Below are positions 9,626-20,061 of a stretch of DNA of 64,000 nucleotides, piece by piece. Made by a program: the position numbers and the translations under genes. The stretch spans positions 3,924,501 to 3,988,500 of the forward strand of contig JAQFVV010000030.1 of NCBI GenBank assembly GCA_028023455.1, written 5' to 3'. Position 1 is the stretch's first letter; each line of letters starts with the position of its first letter. The notes under the pieces are model-generated. The model was not told where the DNA came from. It ran no database searches and saw nothing but the letters and a program-made list of their open reading frames with translations. The stretch comes from Epiperipatus broadwayi. Its lineage: Eukaryota > Onychophora > Udeonychophora > Euonychophora > Peripatidae.

Positions 9626-11868
9626 TTTAACTTTTTCTCACTGGTTTTTGTATTGGGTTTCTTTAAAATAGTGGTAATACCACTAGTAGAGGGTTGGTTA
9701 TTTTGCAACTCTACCCTACTTCTAGATCTGTCAAATCTAACCACTTTCTTAGCATATGGATATACCCTATTTCTATCACTAGAACTATACCTTCTTTTAA
9801 AGCCTATTTGATGCCTTTGATTATTATAGTTAACATTAATATTAGATAATGGATAGTTATTTCTATCTCTATTTGTTTTAAATCTATTATCTATAGATGT
9901 TTCAGTATTTTCTAATGCATCTAATACTTCTGACACCTCTTCTATAGAATAACGGTCCGCTGCAATCAATAGTTGCTCCACATTTCTGGGCAAATTGTGT
10001 CGTATTATCCTTACTATCTGTCCCTCAGATAATGGACATGCTGTTAGTGTTTTTAATCGAATAGCCTGACTCCTGAAGAAACTAGTATAGCTACCTTTAT
10101 TCAATTGATATTTTTCCTGAGTTATCTGGAATCTAATGCTATCTTGCTTGTCAGCGTTCCAGAAACTACCTGTTATTAAACATCTAAAGTCACCATAGGT
10201 ATTTGGCTTTTCAAAAAGTGAATGCCACCAATCTTTGGCAGTACCTCCTAAGTGATTACTACAGATGGCCAATTTTTCCTTTTCAGTTAAAGCACATATT
10301 GAAAATAATTCATCTAAACTATTTAGAAATTCATATGGATTTTCAGCATGGTCACCTCTAAATGGTTTGATCCTCATAAAGCGTAATGCCATAGAGTTAT
10401 TTGTTCCTCCCTCACAACTAGTATTTCCTTTAATTATTCGGCTGTCTATCTCTTTATTATTATCAGATTCTATTTGATTATCTTCCTCCTTTCTTATATA
10501 CTCTATTTTATCTATTGGAAATGGACTTTTATATTCTTCACCTTTACTATGCAATGCTTTTACTTTACCTAATTCTAACGTTTGATTGCTAATGGATTTT
10601 ATCTCTTCTATTTGTTCGTATACCTGTTGTAATTTTCCTTCTAAATTTACCTGTCCAATCACTTGATCTATGTATATCTTTTGTTCCTGTCTAAACCTAT
10701 CTAAATTTTGATCTATAGCTTCCTTATACTCATTACTATTTCTCTCTACCTGCATTACTTGTTCTTTTACGTCCCTTTGTAAGCGCTTTAAATTCTCACC
10801 TATTTTGGACTTGTACTTCTGATCATCTTCCTTTCTAATATTAAAATCCTCTAATTTTCCCATCAAACCTTCTTCTATTTCTTCTTTGATATCTCTCCTA
10901 TTTTGCACTACTAAATCATTAAACTTATCCACTAACTCTCTCTCCATTTCATCTTTCATCTTTATTCTACTCTGCATTATCTCTTCCTTTATCTCACATA
11001 TTTCATTCTTAATATCTAATTTATCATTGTCAAATTCCTGTTTTAACTGGCTATTATTGGTCTGACATTGACTGATAGAATCCTCTATTTGCTTGTTTAT
11101 ACCTTTTATAGCAATTTCAGAAAATTCTGTAAACTTAGTCTTGAGCAATTCCTGGTTATTACAATCTATTTGTTCTATTTCATCCCTTAAAGAATTAATA
11201 ACTTTTTCACTATTATCCAATCTTGATTCCAAGCCATTAAATTTATTATGTGTTTCCTCCTTAAAGTCTTCCATAGTCTTACAAGTATCATTGAGTTTTG
11301 TATTCATACTGTCGATACACATTTTGATTTCATTACTATTTTTACCCATAGTTTCATGGAGAGATTCAAATTTTATATTAATCTCTTCTCTATTTTTTCT
11401 ATTATCTTCTTGAATCTCTTCTCTATTTCTGCTTATATTCTCATTAATCTCTTCTCTATTTTTTCTATTATCTTCTTGAATCTCTTCTCTATTTCTGCTT
11501 ATATTCTCATTAATCTCTTCTCTATTTCTGCTTATATTCTCATTAATTTTTTCTCTATTTCTGCTTATTTTCTCATTAATTTCTTTCATCATCAGTGCTA
11601 TTTGAGACAATGAGAAACTATCTACATCTCTTTTATGTGAGACTACTTCTTCTTCCTCTATTTTTAATTCCCTAATCTTTTCTTCTCCTTTTATTTCGTC
11701 ATCTGTAATTTGTACAATATTTGTAATTGTTTCTATATTAATGGTCTCTTCCGCTTCCCTTTCCTCCTCACAACTACTATCCACCATGAATTCAGATATT
11801 TCCTCTACTAAACTGCTATCTTGATTATCCATTTTTTTTTTTTTTTCTTTACAATACTTTTTCCTCAA
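9622..11868 (-). CDS. gag: Gypsy Gag with long coiled coil
   Basis: The structural protein is 748 residues from this start. A more likely start is the ATG at 11832 (MDNQDSSLV), because the upstream 12 codons come mostly from a poly-A run. The N-terminal third is acidic. A long coiled coil follows, with 14-residue-like repeats built on NISRNREEI and QEDNRKNREEI. The C-terminal 255 residues hold a capsid-like retrotransposon Gag domain (PFRGDHAENPYEFL, LGGTAKDWWHSL) and then an Arg/Lys/Asn-rich tail. No CCHC zinc knuckle is present, so the basic tail probably binds RNA. The frame overlaps pol at the slippery site. Confidence 0.9.
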   Translation of the reverse strand: MRKKYCKEKKKKMDNQDSSLVEEISEFMVDSSCEEEREAEETINIETITNIVQITDDEIKGEEKIRELKIEEEEVVSHKRDVDSFSLSQIALMMKEINEKISRNREKINENISRNREEINENISRNREEIQEDNRKNREEINENISRNREEIQEDNRKNREEINIKFESLHETMGKNSNEIKMCIDSMNTKLNDTCKTMEDFKEETHNKFNGLESRLDNSEKVINSLRDEIEQIDCNNQELLKTKFTEFSEIAIKGINKQIEDSISQCQTNNSQLKQEFDNDKLDIKNEICEIKEEIMQSRIKMKDEMERELVDKFNDLVVQNRRDIKEEIEEGLMGKLEDFNIRKEDDQKYKSKIGENLKRLQRDVKEQVMQVERNSNEYKEAIDQNLDRFRQEQKIYIDQVIGQVNLEGKLQQVYEQIEEIKSISNQTLELGKVKALHSKGEEYKSPFPIDKIEYIRKEEDNQIESDNNKEIDSRIIKGNTSCEGGTNNSMALRFMRIKPFRGDHAENPYEFLNSLDELFSICALTEKEKLAICSNHLGGTAKDWWHSLFEKPNTYGDFRCLITGSFWNADKQDSIRFQITQEKYQLNKGSYTSFFRSQAIRLKTLTACPLSEGQIVRIIRHNLPRNVEQLLIAADRYSIEEVSEVLDALENTETSIDNRFKTNRDRNNYPLSNINVNYNNQRHQIGFKRRYSSSDRNRVYPYAKKVVRFDRSRSRVELQNNQPSTSGITTILKKPNTKTSEKKLN
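9625..9631 (-). promoter_or_regulatory. -1 ribosomal frameshift site GTTAAAC
   Basis: The heptamer in gag phase is G TTA AAC, followed at once by the gag stop TAA (9622-9624). Slipping back one base gives CTA AAG AGG, which is the open pol frame. The heptamer fits the X-XXY-YYZ type loosely, and GUUAAAC is an established natural slippery sequence in arteriviruses. Downstream, AAAGAGG can pair with CCTCTTT to form a 7-bp hairpin with a loop of about 15 nt. Confidence 0.72.
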
Positions 11869-12523
11869 AATTTACTATCGCAATAATATGTTACTATTAA
11901 CTTTTCATAAAATAGTTTCTTACCAGTTCTTTTATCTCATCCAACCATCACCCACAACAAACATAGACAATACCTTTTACACCCCTATACTTATCTAACT
12001 AATTATAATAACAATAACAATTAAAATTATATGTGTCACAACGTTATTTCCCACATGCATGATTCACAAATACTTTGCACAAATTAAAACACTTTCAAAT
12101 ATTTTTTTCAATAATACTTCAATAATTGACATGGTCATATTAAATACCAATAATCGTTAGCCACATATGCATTTTCTAAATTTTGTTTGTCACTTGTTCC
12201 CCAATAGTATAGTACGTTTTTTAAACAATCAGACTATCTACCACATAAAATTGAAATTATTTTAATAACAAATACTTAGTTTACTTTGATAACTAAATCC
12301 TAATAATTATTTTTATAATCAAATATGAAATTATCTACTTCTGTAAAATATGTCTTTTGACAATCTCCCGATTTACATGAACAAATTCAAATACTAAACT
12401 ATATGTAATTCCACTACACATTGTGCAGTCTCATTGGAAAAGCAAAATTTAACCTTGTTAGTTGAATCCAACCTATCGATTGTAGTTCCTACTACACATC
12501 GTGCAACACGTTGGCGAACACAA

Positions 12524-12751
12524 TCTAACCTCCCCCCGCGCGCGCGTCCTTCTCCGCAACTAAATTATACTGTTTTCTTTTAAATTAATTTATTACATTT
12601 TTATATACCAAGTATTTTCAGCCTTAAATTGTACTATAAAATATAATTATCCTATTATTATTTATATATCCTACAAGCATAACTTAAAATTTAAAATTTT
12701 TTTTTAGTAATTGACCTTTCTACCTTACCATGACCTACAGACAAGGGCACA
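12524..12751 (-). repeat. 5' LTR of the gypsy element
   Basis: Same 228 bp as the LTR at 5903-6130. It should carry the promoter, but I see no convincing TATA box beyond general A+T richness. Its TGTGCCC edge abuts (TA)n at 12752. Confidence 0.93.
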
Positions 12752-13489
12752 ATATATATATATAAACAAACTTTAACTGAGAATTTAACATTTATATGTG
12801 GGATAAAATTAATCTCTAATTTAATAAGTGTAGTAATAATCATTAATGAATCAATATTATAAATGCAGAAAGTCAATTATAAATCAAAGTGTAGTAATTT
12901 AGTATTGATAAATAGTGAAGATGTGATGAAGAAATGTGTAAGAGATTGTAGTCTGGGCATATGGATCAGTATAAAATGCATTTTGGAGATCATTTGTCTT
13001 TTTTAGATGTATTTATTTAGATGTTTCAAGAATGTGATGACGAAGTGGTGGTTTTAAATATATTTTAAAAATGTATTAATATCAAAAAGGATTGAAGTTG
13101 AGTTATTCCACGGAAAAAAAACCAATATATTAATCTTTAATTAAAATTAAAGTTTACATCTGGATTAGTAATAATTGCTGTCTTAATAAATAATTAATAA
13201 TTACATATGTAGTTAGCACTATATGAATAGGATATTTATTACAATAATCATTGATGTATTTATCTAAAGTTGTGAGTGCATAAAGTTTGGCACTTGTAAA
13301 TCAAAGTGTAAATATGTGTATAAAACGATGTGTGACTACACTCAGAAATATTTAATGAAATGAAATAAATTGTAAAATTGTATTCACATTTTTCATTCTC
13401 ACTCATGAAAAAAATAGTTTTAATAATATATATATAAAAAGAAAGATGTTAAAGTAGCATAAAACAAATTAGAATTGAGTGTTATGTTG

Positions 13490-13520
<31 letters not shown>

Positions 13521-16500
13521 ATTTTTCAAACTTCTTACACTTTATATATGTTGTGAATTATTTAAATAGAATGTTGTCTGTGCTAAGATTTATTTTTGTG
13601 GCATTTTATTTTATAAATTGTTCTTACTTCAAGTTTGTTTGTTTTTTCAAAAAATAATAACCTTTCCTGAGAATAAATTTTGGTGCCTTTATTTCATACA
13701 ATTTTTACTTTCTACTATTAGTATATATATATTAAAATTAATAATCATCTATTAGAGATTAGTTCATATTCTCGATTAACTCATATTCTTTGAATTTTTC
13801 ATAATCCTAAGATCAATTTTACTAAAATTCCTATTAAGATACATTCACTATTTAAAGTCCACTTTGACAATCATCTTCAGTTGAAGATAATTATTTTGTC
13901 CATCTTTTCAGCGTCTTAATCATAGTATTTTTAAAAGTGAATTTTTAATATTTACAACAATTAATTTTATTTAATATCTTATTAATCTTCATAACTTATA
14001 AAAATCATTTTTAATCAAATAAATTTTAGTATTAAAATTTGACAAAATTATTTTTTTTTGTTTATGTATGAACCTAGGGTAGTAGTATATCTATTGGGTG
14101 TTAGACCCATGATGAAGTTCCCATTTGGTGAGTAATGGATTATCCTTCAGATATGGTGTTTAACTATAAAAAAGCTTGTACCTAGTAATAAGTATCTCTC
14201 ACTCTCTTGTAGGATATGATGTTGACTTATCAAAAGATCAGCTAATGTTTCTGATACAATCAATATTTTCTGTTTTTTCTTTTGTTTTTTGTTGTTGTTG
14301 TTTTTACTTTACTCTCTTCTGCCATAATAAACTTCTCATGTCATTAATATCTTTTTTGAATTAATTGTGTTAATAAAATTGTATGGTTATGCATTTACAT
14401 TTTGGTTCTTTAATTACATGCATAGCAATTGATTCCAGTAATTGCTTCTATGTTTTTTGGATTGATATATATATAAAATATGCAAAGTGTTGAGAAAGCA
14501 ATAACAGGAAGAGATGTTGCAGTCAAAATATTCTAAATTGCACTCCTGAAATGGCACTGCAATCAGTATTAAATCACTTATAACTGAATTTGAAATGTTT
14601 CATTCAGCAAACATTCATATTTTCAGAGAATCCAAATTAGAAAATTCACTGTCCTCAACAAAATCAGTAATTTAAAATGATTTATTTTACTAATTTTTAT
14701 TGGGTCAGCTTTTAAGCAATTATTTATTTATTGTTTCTATGATGATTTAAAGACTAAAAATAATTATAACATCTATAATAGTATTGATAGAAATATACTT
14801 GGGAATGATAACAGTAAAGATAGATACTTCAAAAAATTTAAAATACAATATGTAAATTTGTTTGATGCAAAATTGACAAGATTTGAACCTAGGATAAGCA
14901 TTTGAACTAAATAGTTATTGAAATCTAAGAATAAAATAGATGATATTATTGAAAATCATTTAATAGAATAAATTAATTTCAACTGACTATATCATCAAGT
15001 GAAAAAAGATCATATGATGCTGTAATTTTTGAAAAATCTAATTTTGATAATCTTTTTGCTGTGTCCCAACTTTGACTGGGTGATCAGCAAACAGATATAC
15101 AATAAAACTCAACAGAATAACACCACATATACTGATCTTTAACATAAATATAAAGTCTGCATTTAAGTGAGCTAAATTCACTGGTTAATTATTGAATAGC
15201 AAATAATGTTTACAAAGTTTAGCTATAAAGATAAGCTATTATTCACTTTACCTTTACTAACATCTATAGTCTTTATCACACAACCCTCTATGAGTCTCTT
15301 GAGGTGTTTCAAAATAATAATAAGCCCAAGATGATTTGTTAAAAGCACAAGTAAGCTTAGTGACCTACAGGAGTTGTGATCCTGGGAAAGTTCTCTGACG
15401 ATGATCTACTCCTCTTCAACTTGTAGATGCACTAACAGTAACAGCTACCACAGAAAAAGCAAGCAGTCCTTTTTCTCTAACTTTCTATATCATCTCTTCT
15501 TTTGTTTCTCTTATCTTTTCTGGAGTAAATTCTTTGACTTTAATCAGTTCATATTATTTAGTTTGTTATCACGCAATGAAATTCCTTAGCTTTTTAATTA
15601 TATAATTAATTACTCTCTTGGGAGGTTATTTTCATATATGGTAAGTTTTTAAGATCTATATTATTAATTAATCTTAGGAATTTATTTCTATATCTGTAAC
15701 ATTTTATATCTATACAATTAATTTAATGTTTTATAAATTCATTTCAATATAAAGTAATTTATAAGCTTGGTTCCATTAATTCATATATAGATATGTCCAT
15801 GTTTATTTAAACTACATTTAATTGAAAACATTTCTTTTCAACGATTTATTTATCAGCATTCTTACTTTAAAATATTTAATATTTTGCACTTTTCCTGGAA
15901 TTTCTGCTAATAATATTAGAAATTGTTTCTTGAAATTTTTACTTATATCCATTTTATCAATATTTGAACATTAGGTTTATAAAATTTAAGCAGTAGGATT
16001 TTATATTTTTGATCATTAACTTTTATTTTTTGGTGTATTAATATTACAAAAGTGAATTTTTATTCTTATCAACTTCAATGCATATGTTGGTAGAAACAAT
16101 AAACTATATCCCAAAATTATCAAAAATAATAATATTATGAACTTAAATAGTTTATTCTTAAATTTTTGCAAAACATATGGATTAATAAAACAGAAAAATG
16201 TTTAAAAAAGACTCTTAAATGAATTTCGTGTTATAGACAGGAATAAAAATATATTAGCTAAGTTCTTATAGCCGAAGATTGTCTGAAAAGTCCGAGTTTA
16301 GTACACTTCAAAATTAAAATTTAATTGCATTAAAATAAGTTCTATTACAATATTATACACCTGTAATCGGAAATGTAACATTCATTCTATAGACAAACAT
16401 ATATGCATGCTAAATTTCAACAACTATAAAATATTAAAATTAAACTTGAAAATCCAATGTTTGTCATATTATAAGAAATAAAATTCTCGTAAAAGTATAA

Positions 16501-16523
16501 CTGTATTCTTGGTTTCTCTAAAA
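12752..16523. other. AT-rich DNA with no supported gene
   Basis: Holds a (TA)n tract at about 13489-13516 and otherwise unremarkable AT-rich sequence. One stretch near 14760-14910 keeps a short open frame on the plus strand (RYFKKFKIQYVNLFDAKLTR), but I cannot tie it to a family. Confidence 0.5.
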
Positions 16524-16707
16524 CAGCCGTTCTCAACCTGTGGATTGCGACCTCTTTAAGGGTTGAACAACCCCTTTCACAAAGGTTGCCTAAGACCATT
16601 GGAAAACACATTTTTGATTCATAATGGTAAAATTACAGGTTGGGGGTCACCACAACATAAGGAACTATATTAAAGGGTCACGGCATTAGGAAGGTTGAGA
16701 GCCACTG
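16524..16707. mobile_element. SPIN-like hAT MITE (184 bp)
   Basis: The ends are CAGCCGTTCTCAACCT and, reversed, CAGTGGCTCTCAACCT, so the terminal inverted repeats match at about 14 of 16 bases. Flanks are CTCTAAAA (16516-16523) and ATCTAAAA (16708-16715), an 8-bp target duplication with one change, as expected for hAT. Internal blocks such as GGTCGC/GCGACC-type repeats, CCTAAGACCAT and the run before AAACACA match what I recall of the SPIN non-autonomous consensus (URR1 in mouse). The element has no coding capacity. Its sequence is much more GC-rich than its surroundings. Confidence 0.85.
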
Positions 16708-17996
16708 ATCTAAAAAGAAAAGCCTTGATCTGTTTATTATTACTTACTTACTTACTACATTCTTTATTTGTCATTATAACAAAACAAATATGGAACTGAT
16801 AAATTCAAACAACATACAAGATTAAAAGCACATTTTCGGTGACCGACAAAAAATTTAAGTTGATCAGAGAGGGAGAAGTGAAACAAAACTTTAGATTTTT
16901 TTATTGAATTGAAAATAAATATATGGATTCTTTTGATAATGATAATTAAATTTAAACATAAAAATTGTATATTTTGATTCAGTTAACCCAAGAAATCGAA
17001 CGAAATTAACTGAAGGAAAATGTTTAACACGAATATGCCACTCCTAGATATTGTTTGCTCTGACTGCATTAATCTTTTTTATTCCACTTCTTCTTTCATA
17101 ATTCTGTCAGAAGTCTTATCTTTCTTTTTTAACTAGACATTCTTATAAATTTTTAATCGGAGCATTGATAATTTTATGACCATTTAGTTTTTTGTTTGTT
17201 TGTTTTTTTATTGTGAGAGTAATACAAATTAAAACTAATAAAAATTGATATGAATAAACTCTTCCCAGAGTGGAACTAATAAATATTGACAGACTAGTTG
17301 CTTTATCTAAGCAGTAGTTATTTCTTTTGCTTATCCCCTCCCCACATCCTGAAACACCTTTTTGCTTTAGGATATGTTTAATAACATCTTAAATTTGTTT
17401 CCAAGTAAAAGGCCATAATTTGAGTTTAGCAATAATGTATTAAGTTTTACCTGTTTGATTAAAACAAACTTCAATTGTTTTTTATTATTAATATTTTTAA
17501 AAAACACTATCTTTTTAACAGCATCTGTGTTTGATTCTTTGAATTGTAATATAAATAGATATATATATGCATCAAAGTTCAGGCATCTTATTTTAAAAGT
17601 TCATGATAAATCTAACTAAAAAATTATTTTTTTTTTGTATGATTTAATTTATTCTGATCTAATTAACAAGTGTACTTTTTTTCTATAAGCAATTTTTTTT
17701 ACAAAATCTAAAAAATTATAAATTATTCATATTTTTCAGTCATTTTACTTTTACTTGATATTGCAAAAGGTATCGATTTATTTATAACGATTAGATTATA
17801 TTATTACTGTAGATTCGATTATTATAATTAATATCGGTTGTAATTCTTGAAAAAAGTCGTTAAAAAATTTCATTTGCAATAATATTTTTATACATATATT
17901 ATTGATAAATAAAATAATCTAATAAAATACATAAAATATAAATTAAAAAAGAAAAATATGTCTAGTAATTTATTTTCAATAAGCATTATGTTAGTA
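16708..17996. other. AT-rich DNA with no recognised feature
   Basis: Poly-T and poly-A runs and AT-rich sequence only. No coding or repeat signature is recognised. Confidence 0.5.
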
Positions 17997-18490
17997 CAGG
18001 GGTGGGCAATTGTTTTGGCTGGGGGACCGCAGAGATTGATGGAGGGCCGCATTAGGGGCCACTTTGTGGAAGCGAAGATTAGCGGAGGGCCACACATTTT
18101 TTTCATGACATAATAAGCACACTGTTTTATTGCCTGTATTACCAAAAAAATATTTGTTTGTCCAGTCTTCATTAAACACACGACATTCATCACTGATTTT
18201 ACATTTTTTCGGAGGGTTCATGGTTTCACTAAAGTTGGAAATGTATATATTTGCTAATGCAAAGACAAAATTGAAACTAACCAGATCAACTGGAGAAGCA
18301 CTGCATATCATATCTACACTGCACATGTGCATTGATGTGGCCATCCTAATGAAAAATATGAGACAAATCTTCGGTCATGCACGGGAAGGAAATCTCAGTT
18401 CAAGGCGGATTTTTCTGATTGTCTTGGTAGGCTGCATAAAAACTCTTAGCAGGCCACATGGGCCCTTGGGCCAACTTTTACCCACCCCTG
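17997..18490. mobile_element. hAT (Charlie-type) deletion derivative, 494 bp
   Basis: Begins CAGGGGTGGGCAA and ends with the inverse of CAGGGGTGGGTAA. It is flanked by a perfect 8-bp target duplication, TGTTAGTA, at 17989-17996 and 18491-18498. This is diagnostic of hAT transposition. Inside, the minus strand keeps an N-terminal transposase segment, so it derives from an autonomous element by internal deletion. GC-rich subterminal repeats with GGGCCGC/GGGCCAC words are typical of Charlie-type ends. Confidence 0.93.
18070..18221 (-). pseudogene. hAT transposase N-terminal fragment
   Basis: From MNPPKKCKISDECRVFNEDW the reading frame continues to TNKYFFGN, then CLLCHEK and a degenerate tail. 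This resembles the BED-like zinc-finger start of Charlie-family transposases and their domesticated relatives, where F-x-x-x-W, YFF and C-x-x-C occur in that order. Only about 50 residues are recognisable and the catalytic domain is missing. Confidence 0.65.
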
Positions 18491-18924
18491 TGTTAGTATA
18501 TTCTTTATTTAGAACACCATGTCTATGACATAGAGTTCGAGCCTAGAATAAAGTTGGAGGTTTTTTTTCATTAAGAGATAAATTTTTAATCAAATCTTAT
18601 CTTTTTTTTTAGATAGACAATTTATAACAACTAATCTTCTAATATTATTAATAAATAGATAACTAGAAACTGACTCTAAGCTTGAAATTAATGGAAATTT
18701 TAGAACAGAATGAATAATTAGATGTGTTTTGATTGTGACAAAAAATATTTATAGAATTCTAATCTAACTGTCATAACTAATAAATGAGACATCATACTTT
18801 GGTTTATTTCCATATTTATTTTAATATGTATAAAAAGAAACCTGCATTCAGTTATTCTATAGTCAAATTTCAAGATTATTGAGTTTGGCAAACTTATATT
18901 TCATATAATTAGATGTGATATGTT

Positions 18925-19080
18925 GGACTATTTCCATCGTCTATGAGTGAATATTGAATGTATAGGAAATTTTAAACTTAATTTAAACTTTCCAAATACA
19001 AACAACTTGTTAGTAATAACACACAAATAGACAATCACACAACATTTTGAGTAGTATTATTCTCCACTCTTAATCAGGTG
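18925..19080 (-). repeat. Dispersed repeat E with degenerate hammerhead-like end
   Basis: Similar to the arms of the palindrome at 34009-34506, sharing TTGGACTATT, GTTAGTAATA and CACAACATTTTGAG. On the minus strand CTGATTA (19071-19077) is followed by a GAGT...CTC stem and AAAATGTTGTG. The boxes are decayed, so this is a relic of a hammerhead-like or Penelope-type terminal motif at best. Confidence 0.5.
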
Positions 19081-19194
19081 TTGCATATAATATCCCTCTT
19101 ATCAAAGCATAAAAAGTGGTTAATTAAGAATAAATGCAAAAAAAATTATCATAATTTATTGACTTTTTTTAAAAAAAACTACAAAACTAGTATT

Positions 19195-20058
19195 TTAAAA
19201 ATGAGTTTCATAGTCTCTAACACTGAACATAAAAAATGGTAATACTTGAACTATGCTTTTTTCTTTTGTTTCAGCTTCAGGTTCTTCTTCAACTATTTTT
19301 ACAGCTTGAAGAAAATCTTTTATCATAGTGTCAACATCAGCTTTGATGTTATTGTGACCAAAACTTATTCTTATAGCATTAGCTGTGACTTCTTCAGGAA
19401 TCTGCATAGCCAGTAAAATTGTAGATGGTCTTTTATATCCATGGCATACTGCACCCACACTTGCAACAAATTTTTTACAAGCTTTTAGTACTTTATGTCC
19501 TTTAATTTTACTTCCAACAAATGAAAAATTGCTTGTATTTGGAATTCTAATAGTTTCTTCAGAATATACCCCATTCTAGACAATTTTATCCCCAAATTCT
19601 TTCTTTAACTGAGTTTCAAAATAATCTCTTATTTTCTTCATATTTGCTTGGTATTGTAAGATATTTTGAGTGACCAAGTTGTCAACCTCTCCTAATCCAG
19701 AAATCATTCCAGTATTTTCATTTCCAGGACTGAAATTACGTTCTTGACCTCCACTATAGAATAATGGATAAAGATGTATGTCTTTGTCAAGATTTCGAAC
19801 ATATAATGCACCAACTCTAGGACCATAAAATTTATGTCCAACAATAGTTAGGTAATCAACACCAAGGTCCTCTACATCTATTGGTATTTTACCAATAGCT
19901 TGAGAAGCATGAGTATGCAAAAGAACTGGGAAAAGATGACTGGCAGTAGAATCTTCATTGCATTTTTTCAAAACTTCTGAAATTTCTTTTATAAGCTGAA
20001 TATTTCCTGTTTCATTATTTGCCAACATGATGGAAATCAAGTGTATGGATGATTTATT
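19195..20058 (-). pseudogene. SCLY: Selenocysteine lyase (SCLY) pseudogene
   Basis: The translated sequence follows the C-terminal two thirds of selenocysteine lyase, the PLP enzyme that splits selenocysteine to alanine and selenide. Recognisable parts in order are IMLANNETG, VEDLGVDYLTIVGHKFYGPR (with the PLP-binding Lys), GGQERNFSPGNENT, then PNTSNFSF and SVGAVCHG with the active-site Cys. Breaks: an in-frame TAG between DKIV and NGVYSEE (near 19573); the HTDASQA-type motif reads HTHASQA, losing the Asp that contacts the PLP ring nitrogen; and the N-terminal third is missing. No intron interrupts about 290 codons, so it looks like a retrocopy, though I see no clear poly(A) tail. Upstream it abuts a Penelope fragment. 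Confidence 0.85.
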
Positions 20059-20061
20059 GGG

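Larger units (their letters stand above)
5903..12751 (-). mobile_element. Complete Ty3/gypsy LTR retrotransposon (6.85 kb)
   Basis: Two 228-bp LTRs that look identical by eye enclose gag and pol, both on the minus strand and both uninterrupted. Identical LTRs imply a recent insertion. Both outer flanks read ATATATATAT, so the element sits inside a (TA)n tract and the target duplication cannot be resolved exactly. A purine-rich tract lies next to the 3' LTR. No env frame is present and the space after pol is short (6131-6340). I do not recognise a standard tRNA primer-binding site next to the 5' LTR: the sequence there lacks the expected TGG start. Confidence 0.95.

Noticed and set aside
10265-11613. 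Plus-strand open frames inside gag
   Set aside because: They are antisense to the repetitive coiled-coil region and mirror its codon bias.
14760-14920. Resemblance to DNA polymerase delta small subunit
   Set aside because: Only a few residues fit, and the following sequence does not continue the family pattern.
18130-18528. 132-codon plus-strand frame
   Set aside because: It lies antisense to the hAT transposase fragment and crosses the element's end.
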